From Eucalyptus grandis (taxonomy: Eukaryota > Streptophyta > Magnoliopsida > Myrtales > Myrtaceae), in assembly GCF_016545825.1 (NCBI RefSeq), contig NC_052615.1:27897088-27961087 (forward strand): a DNA stretch of 64,000 nt. Direction: 5' to 3'. A program made the translations under genes and the position numbers. This document shows, piece by piece, positions 26,201 through 39,516 of this stretch (positions are counted from its first letter, which is position 1; each line of letters begins with the position of its first letter). Under the pieces are notes generated by a model, which made no database searches, had not been told where the DNA came from, and was given only the letters and a program-made list of their open reading frames with translations.

Positions 26201-27380
26201 GCCCTAAAAATGTTCAGGGATGTGCACGACCCCTGCAATTGCTCCGGCGAGAGCTGAGAGACCTTGACGGAGCTTACAGTAGCTGGGCAATGGCTGGTTG
26301 ATATATTGCCCCGCCGCTTCTTCTTCCTCCTCTTTCCTTAATTTCATTTGTGATTTCTGTTTTTCTGATGTTATTCTTTCTCAAAGATCCACTTCGTTCT
26401 TCCTTTTGGCTCTCTTTCTATTATCATAAATTTTGGTTAAAACTATAGGGGAATTCATTAATTGACTTCTGTTGTATCGAGGGATGCCTTCCAACCGGAG
26501 AAAGTGACATCTAGCACTGCTCAACTGATGAGTATTTTCATCGCAAGAGAGACCTTTTTACCACAAATAGGCATCATTTACCACGTAACGCAAATGTCTA
26601 TCGAGTATAAGCAGCTACTAGTAGGAAGTTGACCCACAATTTAGGCATGATCAGTCGAGGGTATGTTTGCTAATAATGTGGAATCGCGGGCATATCTTGT
26701 GAAGCCGGTTCCAAAAACATGGCAGTAGTAAGTACAGGAAATAATCAATTCCAATCTTCGCTTAGAACCGGGAGCGGATATAATTTTCTTACATTTAAGA
26801 TCATGGTTCATATTTTAATGAGTGCATGATATCCTTTGTTAATCTATAAGTTGACATCGGTTCTCTTTTCAAATGGCTCGAAACCAAATCGACTAACATT
26901 GCTACATTGAAAACAATGCCTTTTTCCCAAGATCCAATTCACATCTATTTGTGGGTCTAAATTGACTCTTTTATAGAAAGCCTTTGAAGCAGATGTGTAC
27001 AAAACACCCAAAAGAATTCAAGGAACTCTAAGACGTTGCTCACGAAACCGAGGATTTCCTTTGTCGCCGTGGGATTCGTCCGTGACCCAACAGCAAAGTT
27101 AGTGTTTCAATGAAGAGGCCCATCAGATGGTTTCAGCACAGAAGCCCACAAACAAGGAATGGGGCTAGGAAGTTGCTTGCCTGGGCCTTGTTTGGCGAGG
27201 AAATGAATGTACATGGATCACAACCCAAGCCAACCTATTTATCCGTAGTCACTAAATTCGACTTTGGCTTCCTAACGACGTTTAACGTCTGGTTTCTTAG
27301 AGCGCCCCATTAATATCACCCGGTCACGCAAGCCCTCTCATCTTGCAATCACCAGATAATTATCGAGGCATCGCCATTGA
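23300..27380. other. Intergenic, no gene recognised
   Basis: AT-rich with short frames only. It contains a SINE candidate (24.25-24.52 kb) and a GC-richer repeat block at about 26.08-26.30 kb with alternating 'agggt..accct' phrases similar in style to the foldback element middle. Confidence 0.5.
24254..24520 (+). mobile_element. Possible SINE
   Basis: A tRNA-like head 'ggtagttgaccaaggg' with a B-box-like 'agtttgaatctctc'. The flanks carry similar words (about 24232-24247 and 24522-24537, both with GAGAATCA). No poly(A) tail seen; tentative. Confidence 0.4.
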
Positions 27381-27383
27381 GTT

Positions 27384-27662
27384 TTAACCAACTTGGGCTA
27401 ATCCCTTTGGAGAGCTAATTTTTGACAACACACAACAATGAAAAAAATCATCGTTGCAAGAGAAATTAAGCACCATGTGTTCCATACGTTGCTGAGATGT
27501 GAACGCATCACTTTTCTCCTTTTCTTTTAGGTATTCTAGCTGGGGCCTAAGGGCAACATCTCTCTCGGCCATACATCTCAGCCATTCGTTCCTGTTTTGT
27601 GCAAGCATCACAGCCAAACACATCATGTGTGTCTGTACCCACTCTTCTTGGGAAGTCCCCAT
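27384..27662 (-). CDS. Hypothetical ORF fragment
   Basis: A 92-codon frame with a coding-like, Glu/Met-rich, probably helical composition. I cannot assign a family. It may be a remnant of a transposon or an exon fragment; no splice structure could be built. Confidence 0.2.
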   Translation of the reverse strand: MGTSQEEWVQTHMMCLAVMLAQNRNEWLRCMAERDVALRPQLEYLKEKEKSDAFTSQQRMEHMVLNFSCNDDFFHCCVLSKISSPKGLAQVG

Positions 27663-27976
27663 TAGTGGTATATTATTAGGAACCTGTGGAGATTTTCCTT
27701 TGTTGTCTTCGTGTAGAGACCATGGAATGAATGCGAAGTGTCAAGCATTGCATCCCAACAAAATCCTTTCCTAATTTGGCCTGTACAGAACTTGTCTATT
27801 TCTTTAGACTAAGACTTTTCATAATTGATCAAGCAAGTTATTACGGTGACTTGACTCGCGGCAGAATTTCAAGTGGCATTATTGTAACTTCTAATCAATT
27901 TTTAAAGAATCATAGATCAGACATGACACGCAGGTGGGGCGATTCGACAAAACGGAGCCCTGAATTCAACTGTACC

Positions 27977-28103
27977 ATGGCCGACACAACCAAAGCTGAG
28001 GGCAATGCGGCGTACTCCTCCAATGACTGCCGCTCTATCGTCTCCCTATTTCTCCAACGCCACGCCCTTAGGCAGCCAATCGCGTCCTCTATTCTAGTTG
28101 GCT
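27977..28103 (+). pseudogene. Relic of HOP/STI1 co-chaperone exon 1 (TPR start)
   Basis: It starts at an ATG with MADTTKAEGNAAYSSND, which matches the beginning of plant HSP70-HSP90 organizing proteins (first TPR helix, K-x-x-GNAA-S). The following bases still resemble the next TPR helix but only after a frame change, and a stop follows quickly. No downstream exons are recognisable. I read it as a truncated, diverged copy; whether it is a retro-copy or was carried by a transposon is unknown. Confidence 0.55.
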
Positions 28104-28109
28104 CTGTCT

Positions 28110-30570
28110 CTCCTCCTGCCCTCTCATTTCTTGTGCATATCTCTCTCTCCCCCTTTCTATATCTAAGTGACTCACCATTGTTGCTTGCTTTGCTCCGGGA
28201 GGTCCATCTAAGATTGACCTAAATGCGGTTGCTTTGCCCTTCCCATCGGTGTTCCTATCTCGTCTCTATTTCACCGAATTCCATCATCTGTCCACTTAAT
28301 ATGAAACCTCACCACACACTAAAGCTAAATATCCATCGGATTTGATGAATGTGTTACGAATTTTAGCAATTCTTTTCATACTACACAAAACAGAAAACTG
28401 ATTTCTTACTTTTCAGTGCACAAATAATGTAAATCGCAGTTGAGGAATAATGTTGAGTGCGACATCGTGGGTGTAGGTGATGTTTGATTCGGACTGCATG
28501 ATAGTATGTTGAGGACATTGATAGATTTTAGGCATGTTCGAAAGTTGAAGAAGAACCCAATTCCCCGATTCTTGTGGATTTAATAAGATGGCGATATATA
28601 TAAGAAGGTTGAGTTCTAAATGTTGTTAGGAGTATCTTAGTGATAGCAAGAGGAATTAAGCATAGTGGCCAGTAAGAGTTTCAAATGGAGATAGTGACAA
28701 ATTCGTTGTGTGATTATATGATTGAGAAACTAAATGAACGAAGGTATTGTAAGAGGAGTAAACAAGCAACGGCGATTTCAAGTTCTATCAAAAACGATTT
28801 TGACTTGCTTAAGACGTCGAACCATGGTGGAAATTTGTTAGAATTGTACCTCAAGTTCAAGCTGAGAGCACGTAGAAGAAATCCGACATGTTTATTTGTG
28901 TAGATCGTCAAGATGGAGTTCGAATATAAACTCATAAACATATGCAATTGGACTCGTCTTTACTTAAAAGCTTAAGCCAAAATATTATGAGTCAACTCAG
29001 ATATATTAACTGCTCAACACTACACCAATTTTTCGATGTGGAACTTTTATAACATAATTCACATGTGCATCCTAATAGAAAGAAGTACTTTGGACTAAGT
29101 TTCCGAACAAAATAAGGTATCCACTTTCCTTATTTGAGTTGGAGTCGGCCAAGCGAGGAAATTATATGTTTTGTTTATTGATATATAAACCAATACTTCA
29201 TGAACTGTTTGAGTGTGACATCTGAGTGCATTGGGCGCCTGTTATGTGCAGAGGGGCTCGTGGCTTTGTTGGTGTTACGGTCATATATGTCACGAGTTTC
29301 AAGGATAAAATCTTGGTGGGGAAATCGAGAGTGTTTAGCAGCCAAGAGAACAGATCTTGTTTTCACAACAAATTCTGTCAATACATAAGAAAAGCTTAAC
29401 TGGAGATGACTCTGTCCAGACTTTATACAACTTGCAAACAAACCTTTAAACATCAACGTTAGTGCATAGTACGAATTAGTACTGAACCACAAACGAGACT
29501 TAAGAAAAGTCGATCGATCTTTACGCGCATGAGAGCAAAAGAGATATTAATCCCCCACCATCTCCAGATGGCCACAGAGCAAAATGCCATCTGCAAGTGG
29601 GATTCAAGCACTCAAGAACGAGAATAAAAAAGGGGAAAGGAAACTCAACAAGATCACACTAACAAATTAGGGACCACAAAACCAAAAACTCAACGATGAG
29701 GACAAAACCTCAAGACAGGTCTCTCTTGCAACACCGTGCGATTAGATTTGCGCGAAAATCAGTGCAAATTGGAGAGATTAGGGTCGAGCATTCGCTCCCA
29801 CATCAATTGTTTAACTTCGCATTGAGGGTTCGTATCCATGTAGTGCACATGCGTGAGTGCGACATGGCTTGCTTTGTTCAAGGGTCCCCACCGTCTTTCG
29901 TTTTGTCCATCTTGCTCCGCTTTACATCCTCGAATGAGAGGGTCGAAGGTGTCGATATCGACACCTACTGACCAAGGAAAAGAAAAACTAGCCATCATTT
30001 TCGCTTCTTTTAAACTTCTTTTTATTAATGAATGGACGAGTGTGGAGTAAAAGTTATTCCAAATCCATGACGTTTGTCCGTCTTTACGGAATCAACTTCC
30101 ACATCTTTTATCATTCAATTCGAGACTAAATTTTTTGTTTGGTTGCTCGCATATAAATTCGAATGTGATATATGTCATCGTAAATACCTGTTACCTCCTC
30201 TTAACTAGGTTTTATTCAGCGATCCCTGGCTATTTATGAAATTTTGGGAAACATCCATGGTGTCATTGCGCAAGTTCAACACAAGCTTTTGAGGCATGAA
30301 CGACATTTGCAAGATGAAACATATCCTCTCTCTCTCTCTCTCTCTCTTTCACATCAACCATGGTGTTAACCATAGTTTTTAATCGCCTGATATCTAGGTT
30401 ATCGACGCAATGGGAGAGTTGCTAAGTCATGTTGACAGTTTTGAGATTTGGTCTACACTGAGGCATGAGGAGCTATTTTTAGTTGAGTGATCTCCAATAG
30501 GTGGGTAAGCTCGTAAGTGATATATCTCAATTGCTTGTTGCATTATCCTCTGGTCAATATCGACATGATT
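28110..30570. other. Intergenic, no gene recognised
   Basis: Short frames without domains. A CT microsatellite lies at about 30328-30350. Confidence 0.5.
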
Positions 30571-30571
30571 G

Positions 30572-31375
30572 TGGGAAAAACTATCCAAAATGTCATAAAC
30601 CTATTATAAGGCAATCAATTTAGTCCTAAACATTTTGACGAGTTATCAATATAATCTTTTCAACTAACTTTGGTTGGAAATTGTTGATGTAGATGCTAGT
30701 CATTTTACGTGGTATGGTTAGCACTGGCATTGATTTTTTTTTTTTTTTTTTTTTTGAAGTTCTTTCTTTTTTTTTCCTCCTTATTGTCCTCCACCAATTG
30801 CCAAGCCTTGGTGATGGCCAGCCATGAGCAAGGCCTATGATGATCTTGCTAACCATAAGTGAGGGTTGCCCTCGTCAGATTGGGCAAGACTTGACCCTGA
30901 CGGCCTAGGCGAGGCTTGATCCTCGCCAGATTTACCAAGGGCTTGCAAGCCCTTCCTAGCCACAATGAAAAATAAATAGGAAATAAAAGAAAATTAATAT
31001 AAAAATTCAAAAACATTTTAATAAAATTCAAAAATCGTCCGTGTCAATCATGTTATGTAAGATGATCACTATTCACGTTAGACTTCTGGTCAAAATTGGT
31101 CAGAATGACTATATATTGACATATTGTCGAAAAGTTTGTGGTTAAATTAATAAAAAATTCAAATTTTTTTAATAAATTTCAAAAATTGTCCATTTCAATC
31201 ATGTTATCTAAGATGATCACTATTCACGTCAGAGATTTTTGGCCAAAATTGGTCATAATGACTATATATTGATATATTGTCGAAAATTTTATAGCTAAAT
31301 TAATCAAATTGACCAAATTGATATGTTTATGATTGAGTTAGCATCTATGCAATAGGGATTAAAGTTTTTTTGATA
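30572..31375. repeat. Foldback element, copy 2, with internal duplication
   Basis: The left arm begins near 'ccaaaatgtcataaacctat', then a poly-T run, then a GC-richer middle (30790-30955) similar to copy 1. The right arm is present twice as a tandem repeat of about 155 bp (31003-31155 and 31157-31310). No coding capacity. Confidence 0.6.
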
Positions 31376-32591
31376 ACTGTTGCAACTTTTGTTTCACAAA
31401 AATATATGTTTTAAAGTTGAAGTTTGTCAAAACTGAGTAAGAAAACTTCCCAAAACTCACTATAAATTGCTATGATCTCTTAAATAATAAACTCGAGGTT
31501 GAGAACTGTCTTAATGAAAAAAGAAATGAAAGGCTCGGACTTAAGAAACCTCTCTTGAAGATCTCTATAGGATGAGAGACATCTAATTTTTGCTATGTCC
31601 CATACCTAACCTTCATAATTCCTTAATTCGAGATCTATGCTTGCTAATGAAACCACTTCCATCAGGCTTAAATTTTAGATCTACACCACTCAAATGGGCA
31701 TCGAATATGCATATTTGTTGCGAATCCGCTTCTCGCAGTCCCTTTGGTTTCATCCAATAATTCCTTCCACTAACCTCTTCTTGATGGAGCTCATTGAATT
31801 TTTCTCGAGTTGGTCAATAACGGAAATAGACTAAGTTTTAAGATACAATCTTGCCTTTTCCTTTTCTTTAAGTAATCTTCATAATTATTTCATGGCATCT
31901 GCAACCCCAGTGGTCGTCCAGCCATTTAATTATCATACATTTGATTTTGGAAGATACAAAATAGTGGTTGATATCGTGCAACAGTGAGCAATTCCTTTAG
32001 CTTTCGACTTTCCCATTATTAAATCTCAGACCGCTTCTTTTTTCTGGCATTTCTGGCATCAAATCTTCTCACACGCAGAAAAAGGTAACACAACTTTTAT
32101 TCGCGGATCTCACCTTAATTTCCTAGATTTACTTCTTAATTGATTTCCAATATTATCAGTCGGACAAAAGAGAACTTGGGAAAACAGCTCTATCCTGAGG
32201 TTTACGGCTCCAATCCTCCGAGGCACGCGAAATCATGAAGTGGGCAATCATTAAAATTCCCAAAAAATGCAAAGAGAAGGTGTTCACTAATGGAGTTGGA
32301 CCGGGAACATATTCCAACCACTTCATGTCTTTGGTGATTGGTCAAGATGGGATAGGCATTTTATAGAGGGTGACGCACGACCAATCCTTGAGCAAATTGG
32401 GACATCACCAAGGAAAGATTCTTGAGAGCATGAGATACGAAAGCTAGAGAAATGATAAACATAACAATATATTAACAAAGAGATATCATAAGAGCTATAC
32501 TAGTTAATTACTTTGTGCAAGGTATCATATGTTTAAGCATGAACACTGTGATTCTTATCACGTCATTCAGTTGAAATAATCTAGTAAAAAG

Positions 32592-32707
32592 TTCAAGTAC
32601 AGCTTGTATTGATCAGAGAAAAATGATTGTTCGGTTTTTGGTAGGGGTCTTCAAGTATAGCTTGTATTGATAAGAGAAAAATGACCGTTCGGTTTTCGAT
32701 AGGGGTC
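32592..32707. repeat. 58-bp tandem duplication
   Basis: Two units (32592-32649 and 32650-32707) beginning 'ttcaagta.agcttgtattg', differing at several positions. Confidence 0.9.
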
Positions 32708-34785
32708 TGGCCAAAGCTAGTCATTAGGCACATTCAAAGTGGTATGGAGCCTAGACTTGTGTTTTGGGACCTTACGCTTAGTTCAAGCAATTAGACCCTT
32801 GTTACAGTGAGATCTTATATGAGCATTAAATTTTCTTTAAGATTTTCCTACGTCGGATGTTAAATCGGATTGTTCCAATTCTAAGTCATAGCATGGTCTC
32901 AAAGTATTTAGAGACTAACAAAGTGCGGTTTCTCAAATAAGCTTTGCAATACTTCTGAAGTCACTAAAACCCTCGCTTGTCATTCTTTTGCTTATTTAAA
33001 CATACAAAGCACATTCCAAACACTTATCAACTCAAATAAATCAATAGTTTCATCATCATAATAACTCGTCGGTAGGGTCAAACAATTCATGGATGACAAT
33101 GAGAAAGTACATTTCCACATTCAAAAAGAAAATCCTTTCTTTCAAGAAGGAGCGGTAGAATCGTCCATTTGGGAAAAAAAAAGTCGGTCAAAGTTAACCT
33201 TATTTTCACCTAAAAGTTTTCAACCTAGTAATGACGGCCATGCCATGAAGGACAACTCTTTCGAAGATAAGTATTTGAGTGAGCTACGAGCTACTTGGTC
33301 CTTTAAATGCCACACTCAGCCGGTGCAATTTGCTGCATTTAATGATTTGTGGTTTGAACGAATATCGGATCGCATTGTTGACCGATAAGTTGAACGAGAA
33401 CAGTAACATCCACTACATTTGTTTATTTATTCATTCCCTAAGTGAAATATATTTTGTTGGGAAATTCTACAGTAAAATGCAATTCTTTGGTTCTCAAAAG
33501 ATGCGACAAATCTATATTCATGTGATGTCACTTGAGATACCCAATACTCAGAATTCCCAACCGAGTTTAACTAAGTCGCCATATCCTAAAGATTTTGTTC
33601 AAACCATGGACCACTTGAAAAGCAAAGGGACATTAATGTACTATTTTAGTATTTTTATTTAAGGGTTTGTGGCACATCCACTTCAAACAAATCTAGGATG
33701 CGTGCTTTGTCATTGGCTAGAGCTTGGTGAAGGACCAACGTTCTCTTTAAGCGGTCTTTGCAACAATAATTTGTCCAATGATGCCGTGGATTCGATTGCT
33801 TTGAAGGTGCTTATCATATATCTTTGAACGAGATATTTAAAACAGCTCAGAATCAAGTTCTTTTCAGGTTGGCTATTACTTTTCAGGGAGAATAACTAGT
33901 CCTCGCGCACTGGTTTCCCACGTACGCAACAGTTTCTTTTAGTGTTTACCTTTAAAAAAAGAGTCTGTTTACCATATATAAATAACGTATTTGGATACAC
34001 CCGAGCTTTGGTTTGAACCTTGAAATATCGAATTAGATCGCGTAAATATGTTAGGAGAAAAACTATAGGAGAAAGAAAAGGACAATCTGTTGTAGAAGAG
34101 TACATCAAAATTCTTACTCCCTTTATCGTTCATTGTCCCACGTCACTTGAAAATTTTTCTCATATTTTCTTCATGAATGGGTTCACTTTACTAATTTGGT
34201 GGCAACAAGAAAAAGGTGCCAAGCTCATGCGCATTAACTTGAGCCCAAACCAAGGATAAAGCTGGATTTCGCACCCTCTTTACAGCGAATATAATGTGGT
34301 ATTCGGGCCAGCTGGTTGCAATAAGTCGCGGCGGCTTTATGATCTAGTTAAAGGCACACAATCTCCACCGTACCGAGAGATGCGCAAGAAACTACTCCAT
34401 TGTGGTTTCAAGAGGCTATGCCACGGAAATTGAATCCAAATGCACACACTTGTTAGTAGGCAAAAAGCTTGAACAATGACTAATCTTTAAGAGAGAATAT
34501 TAAAAATTAATTCCTCTTCCATGAAAAGAATGCTCGCCTCATGTTTAATCTACTATACTTTGAAAATTGGAGATGCATGCATGAAACATCTAGCCAAATT
34601 TTTTAAGTGCTCGAAAAGGAAGGGGAAATAATATGTAATTGGAGGGGATCGAGTACATGCATCTAAGGGTTGTTAGTCGTTGAATCGGCAATGATGAAAT
34701 GGAAAAGACCACGAAGGCCAAGTATGGAAGCTAGGAAGTATGGGCACCTTTCGGGAGCTTCCATGTCGACGACAGACTCCCCAGC

Positions 34786-34886
34786 ATGTGTTCAACATGT
34801 TTCGACATGTTTCGACACATGGTCAACATGTGTCGAACATTTGACACACGGTCAACTCTTCCGACACATTATCGAAACATGATTCC
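34786..34886. repeat. Short tandem/inverted motif array (ACATGT / GTCGAAC)
   Basis: Repeated words 'caacatgt', 'tcgacatgt', 'cgacacat' within about 100 bases. Related words (GTGTCGGAG, TGTCGCATG) recur at 35.3-35.4 kb. Looks like part of a degenerate repetitive element. Confidence 0.6.
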
Positions 34887-35689
34887 GGAATCTCAACATG
34901 TGATTCCAACATGCATAGAGTTAATTTTAATTTTTTTTAATAAATAAGGGATCAAAATATAAAAATATAAAAAAATAAAAAAGAGAGAAAGGAAACCCTA
35001 TCTTTTGATGGTAAAATGTGGATTTTTTTTTTTTTTTACTTATTATTAAATTTATGTAGGTTGCTTGTTTTTTTCCCAAAGTTTCGTGAATTATTAAAAT
35101 GGAATATAATTGAATTTTATCAAATTAAATTAATGAATGATATTAATAAATAGTAAATTAATGTTTTTATTGTAAATTCATTCTAAGCTCTTTTATTATT
35201 CATTTATTTATTTGTGGATTTGAATCAAATTAATTTGATTACAATGATAATAAGAATGATAATTTATCATGTATATATAAAAATATACATTTAATATATA
35301 ACGTGTCATAACACGTCGGAGTTTTCTATTTTTACAAAAATGAAGTGTCGGAGTGTTGTGTCGCATGTTGGAACTACTTAAAATGGAAGAACACATGAGC
35401 TCGTGCTACGCCCATTCTCATCCCTTTACGTGCATGCATTTACTTTCTCCTCAGTCAAAGCCAATCTAGCAAAGTTTAGTCAAGGCGACACGGAGCATCT
35501 CATCCGTCCCATATGCTCGTAAAATCATTGGAGGATATCAACAGGTGACTCTTAAAGTCTTGCTAGATAGATCATATTTATTGCACAATGAGAGGGGTAC
35601 AGGAACAAAATTTAGCCTAGGGATTTTTTTGTTTTTGTCCGTATTAGCCTTGGGATTGGCCTAACGTTGAATAATGGACTTGTAAGCGT

Positions 35690-36012
35690 GAATTGGGGAA
35701 AATTGTTCAGACCATGTAAGGGTAATCGTCCCTCGCCGGCCTAGGATTAGAAAAGAAAAAAGAAAAAAAAACTTCATAAAAAATTTGAAAAACTATTAAA
35801 ATATTACTAAAAATAATTCATATCAATGCAGGCGGTGCCACATAAAACTATCGGTATCCATATCAGTGATTTCTAAATTAAATTGGCCGAATGAACTCAA
35901 TTGGCAAAATATAAAACAGATTTATGACTCAATTGATAAAATTAAAAATTTATGATTGAGAACTAATAAAAGTATGACAAATATGAGACATTTTGGAGAA
36001 TTTTCCTGTGTG
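35690..36012. repeat. Foldback element fragment, copy 3
   Basis: GC-richer CCTCGCC phrase, A-rich stretch, then a right arm with 'tttatgactcaattgataaaa' words typical of the family in this window. The left arm is mostly lost. Confidence 0.45.
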
Positions 36013-37329
36013 AATTAGGCACATAACATGCATTCAACAATCTCATATCACAATATAGCTACGCGGCTACAGGGTTTTGGCTCACATTATATATCCTTTA
36101 TGAGGTTAGCATGTGGCGTTTCATGACTCGAAAATTTATCTAATTAAAGGGGTATCCTCTCATATCATCCATATATGTCAATGTCCTATAATATGATTTA
36201 TTATCATATTCAAAATGTCAGGTACATAACCCTCCTGTTTTAGTGAGGGACCATTAAAAAATTTCCACTAATCATCAAGAATAATTGGACACATAATAAT
36301 TCATCTTTAACTACCACAAACGTGGATTAACACAAAAAAGAAGAAGAAGAAGAAGGAAAAGCTCTAAACATTGTCAAAGAAGTTGAATGACAATTTGGAG
36401 AAGAATTTCAACAAACAAAATCGATTGACTTGTAGATTTTGATCAAACGAACTACATATTAAAATTTCTCACATTTCTGAAAAAAAATTGCACTGTCGAA
36501 TCTGGACCGCCTCTTCTCCTCTTCGAAGCTACGCTCCATGCTTCAGCGAACGCCCCTCTCTCCTCTAAAGAGAACGTTCAACCCTCTATTCCTTTCCCTT
36601 TTAGATAATTTTTTTTCTTTTTTTCTTTTTTCATTTTTCCTTAAGATGATGAGTCGGCCCACAAGAGCCGGACCCGACCCAACCCAACAATAAGCATTAA
36701 AAGAATGGAAAAAATTAAGAGGTTAAATAGCTCTCGGTATCCTAGGATTTGGTCAAAACATTTTATGTGACACCAGTTGGATATAAGTACCATCTCTTTC
36801 CAGCTTTTCCATTTGTCGAAATATCACTTTTCGCTTAACAATGCTTAATATATTACGTCTTTTTCACCTAATTACTTAAACTTTTGGGTTAGATTTTGTA
36901 ATATGATATCAAATTCAGGTGTTATCTCTTTCACATGCGTGTCTTCCCCCATTAATCTCGAGGCGTGTTGAAATATCCCACTTCTCTTAATGGATGTAAT
37001 ACGTTCTTTATATACATGCGTTCTCCCTCCACATAATATTTTAAAATTTTGAGTTGGACTTTCTAATACGGTTATCTATCTTTGTGGATTTCAAGGTGAA
37101 TTTAAGCTCCTTTTGTTTTATGAAAAATGTGATAATTATATATAGTGTTTTCGAAAAAGTCATTTTTGAAAAGAATAACTATATATTTTTTTTTACTAAA
37201 GATTGAAAATGAACTGGAACATATTTTACAGCGTTTGGTGTGAAAAAACCGATTTAATTTTCCTAAATAAACATATATTGTTTAGATGTTAGTAACTTGC
37301 ACATAAGCAACTTGGAAATCAAATACGAG

Positions 37330-37640
37330 TACTGGAGTCTTGAGCATGTCTCCATGGAACTCGACCCGAGCGCAAGGGATCGGGACATGGGCAATTGGGT
37401 CTCAGGCACGACCTTGATGGACCTTAGCGTGAGTAATGGGGTCCTTGCCCTGGCCTCAATGGACCTGAGCACGGCCTTTGTGGACCCTAACCCAAGTGTT
37501 GAGAATTTGAGCTCAAGGACTAACATCCCATGCTAGGCCTTTATGGAGCCAGGCACAAGTGCCTGAGCATTAGGGCTTTAGGCTTAGCCATAATGAACTT
37601 GAGCCCGAGCACTGGAGGACCTAGGATCTTGCCTTTGGGG
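37330..37640. repeat. Degenerate minisatellite-like block
   Basis: Repeated phrases such as 'atggacctgagcac' / 'tgaacttgagcccgagcac' and 'gcct.tatggacc' every 45-50 bases, GC-richer than the surroundings. It keeps open frames by composition only. Confidence 0.5.
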
Positions 37641-38026
37641 TTTCCATACCAAATGATAGAGTTTCGAGTTCAAATGCAGTATCTAACTATATTTTGGAAA
37701 GTGTATTGGATTTTTTAAAGAGAATATTATTTTTTTGAATTTAAGTATAGATTTTTTGTTAACAACTCATTTTTAAGTGAATAAAAAATAAAAATAAAAT
37801 AGAAAATGTATTTTTATTAAATATTTTTTATGAAATAAATGAAGCTCTAACTTTTGATAATTTTGCGTGTATTAGAGGATTCCTCATGGAATGTCAAGCA
37901 AAATAAAATCAAATCGCACGGAAAAAAAAAAAAAGAACCATTCGGCGATGGAATATTCTCTGGACAAGAAGAGATAATCATGGTGAAAACACAACTCTTG
38001 TCCGGTCCATTCACGAGCACAGCCGT

Positions 38027-38206
38027 CCACGTGGCTGTTATTTACATTCCCGAGGAGGACACTCCCCCAGAGCGAGCGAGGTCACTTTAGTATTGTCGCT
38101 CTCGAGTACAGCGCATGATTGGTCCACGTGGCACGGGGAATTCGGGATTGGGCCCCACACACACACATCGCGTTAGACCTCGCTTTGGTCCCTGGACAGT
38201 ATAAAG
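38027..38206 (+). promoter_or_regulatory. Promoter-like region: two G-boxes and a TATA box
   Basis: Two CCACGTGG G-boxes (38027-38034 and 38124-38131) lie upstream of TATAAAG at 38200-38206. The GC content is higher than the flanks. G-boxes bind bZIP/bHLH factors, for example in light or ABA responses. The following 200 bases look like a 5' UTR but no real ORF follows. Confidence 0.45.
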
Positions 38207-38723
38207 ACAGGAATCCGTGCAGGATCTTGGAGCGGCTGCCCGTCGACAGCAGCCACGATCTCATTTCTCATCTTTAGCTTTCCCCTCGCACGTGCGACTT
38301 TCTTTCCTTAGACAACGATGGTCACCTTCTCCTCTCGAGCTTTCCTACATTGAATGCCAGTTATTTTCATACTGCATCTCCCAAAGACACCATGAAGGTC
38401 GGCATTAATCGTTCAGAGTCCCGAGGAAATCATCCCGATTGAACTTAAGAAATCCCAAATTTTACGACTCCATATGGATTAACCACTGATGATCGAATTG
38501 ATTATGCAAATAGACATTTGTAATGTCAAGTGGATGATGAACTTCTAATTTGGATCGTCCGTTTATGTACGACACAGGGGTCTCTCTCTTTCGCTAATAA
38601 TTATAATGGGTTGACTATAAAAACTCAAATCAATTGTGTAGAAAAAATATTTGTAATTCAAGTAAACATCCAATATGGACCGTCCATTTGTATAAAATAT
38701 AGATGTCTCTTTCTCACTCTAAT

Positions 38724-38829
38724 AATTAAAATTTAATTGAAAGTGATGATATGTCAAACGTGATATATAGTTGGTTAATTAAAATTTAATTGAAAGTGAT
38801 GATATGTCAAACGTGATATATAGTTGGTT
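38724..38829. repeat. 53-bp perfect tandem duplication
   Basis: Units 38724-38776 and 38777-38829 read identically, so the duplication is recent. Confidence 0.95.
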
Positions 38830-39516
38830 TACTCTTGGATTTTTCTTTTGCTTTGTTGACTCTCATAATCTTATTATGATTAAATCGGAAAATACTAACA
38901 TAGTCAAAAGGCACTTGTAAATACAATTAAATAATTGGCAAACTCAGAATATTATTTTTATTTTGAGATCGAGAAGGATAGTCATAAACTAAAAATGCAG
39001 CTCGAATTTAAACCCCTAAACAAAGCAATCCCCTTTTTTTTGTTATATCTTAATAATTAAGCAAACCATATTCACAACTTTTATAAAAATATGATTAATT
39101 ATATTATTCATTGATACATGAATTTATTAATTCATTTTCCTAATGAGGGTGACATCATGAAACGATTGCATGCGTTTTAATTTTTACCATCACCATCCCA
39201 TCCTCATCAACGTCTCCAATGCATTGGTTGATTTATTTATTTTTCTTCAATGAGATGACTCAATTTATTGATGTTACGCCGGCATGAAACTTAGATGGTT
39301 ATCTTTTAACTAAGAATATACTGCATCGATGTTATCAACCATGTTGGGTGTGAAAAATCTCTACCTTTCCCACTGAAAAGGTCAAACAAAAAAGTGACAC
39401 ATTACCTTAAATTTAATATTGATTGCGAAAATGACGATCAAGTTGCTTGCTAAATCATTCCACTAGCCCTAGACTCCTAGCATAGCATTTAAGCTGCATT
39501 GCAAGACCGTGGATGT

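Larger units (their letters stand above)
31376..37300. other. Intergenic, no gene recognised
   Basis: AT-rich and transposon-derived in appearance. A coding-like but unassignable plus-strand frame lies at 33089-33388 (99 codons). Confidence 0.5.

Noticed and set aside
33089..33662. Two overlapping plus-strand frames (99 and 127 codons)
   Set aside because: No recognisable family and no splice signals; probably old repeat sequence. Not called.
38391..38441. ATG followed by KVGIN, resembling the start of GAPDH
   Set aside because: The similarity ends after five codons and the frame soon stops; chance.
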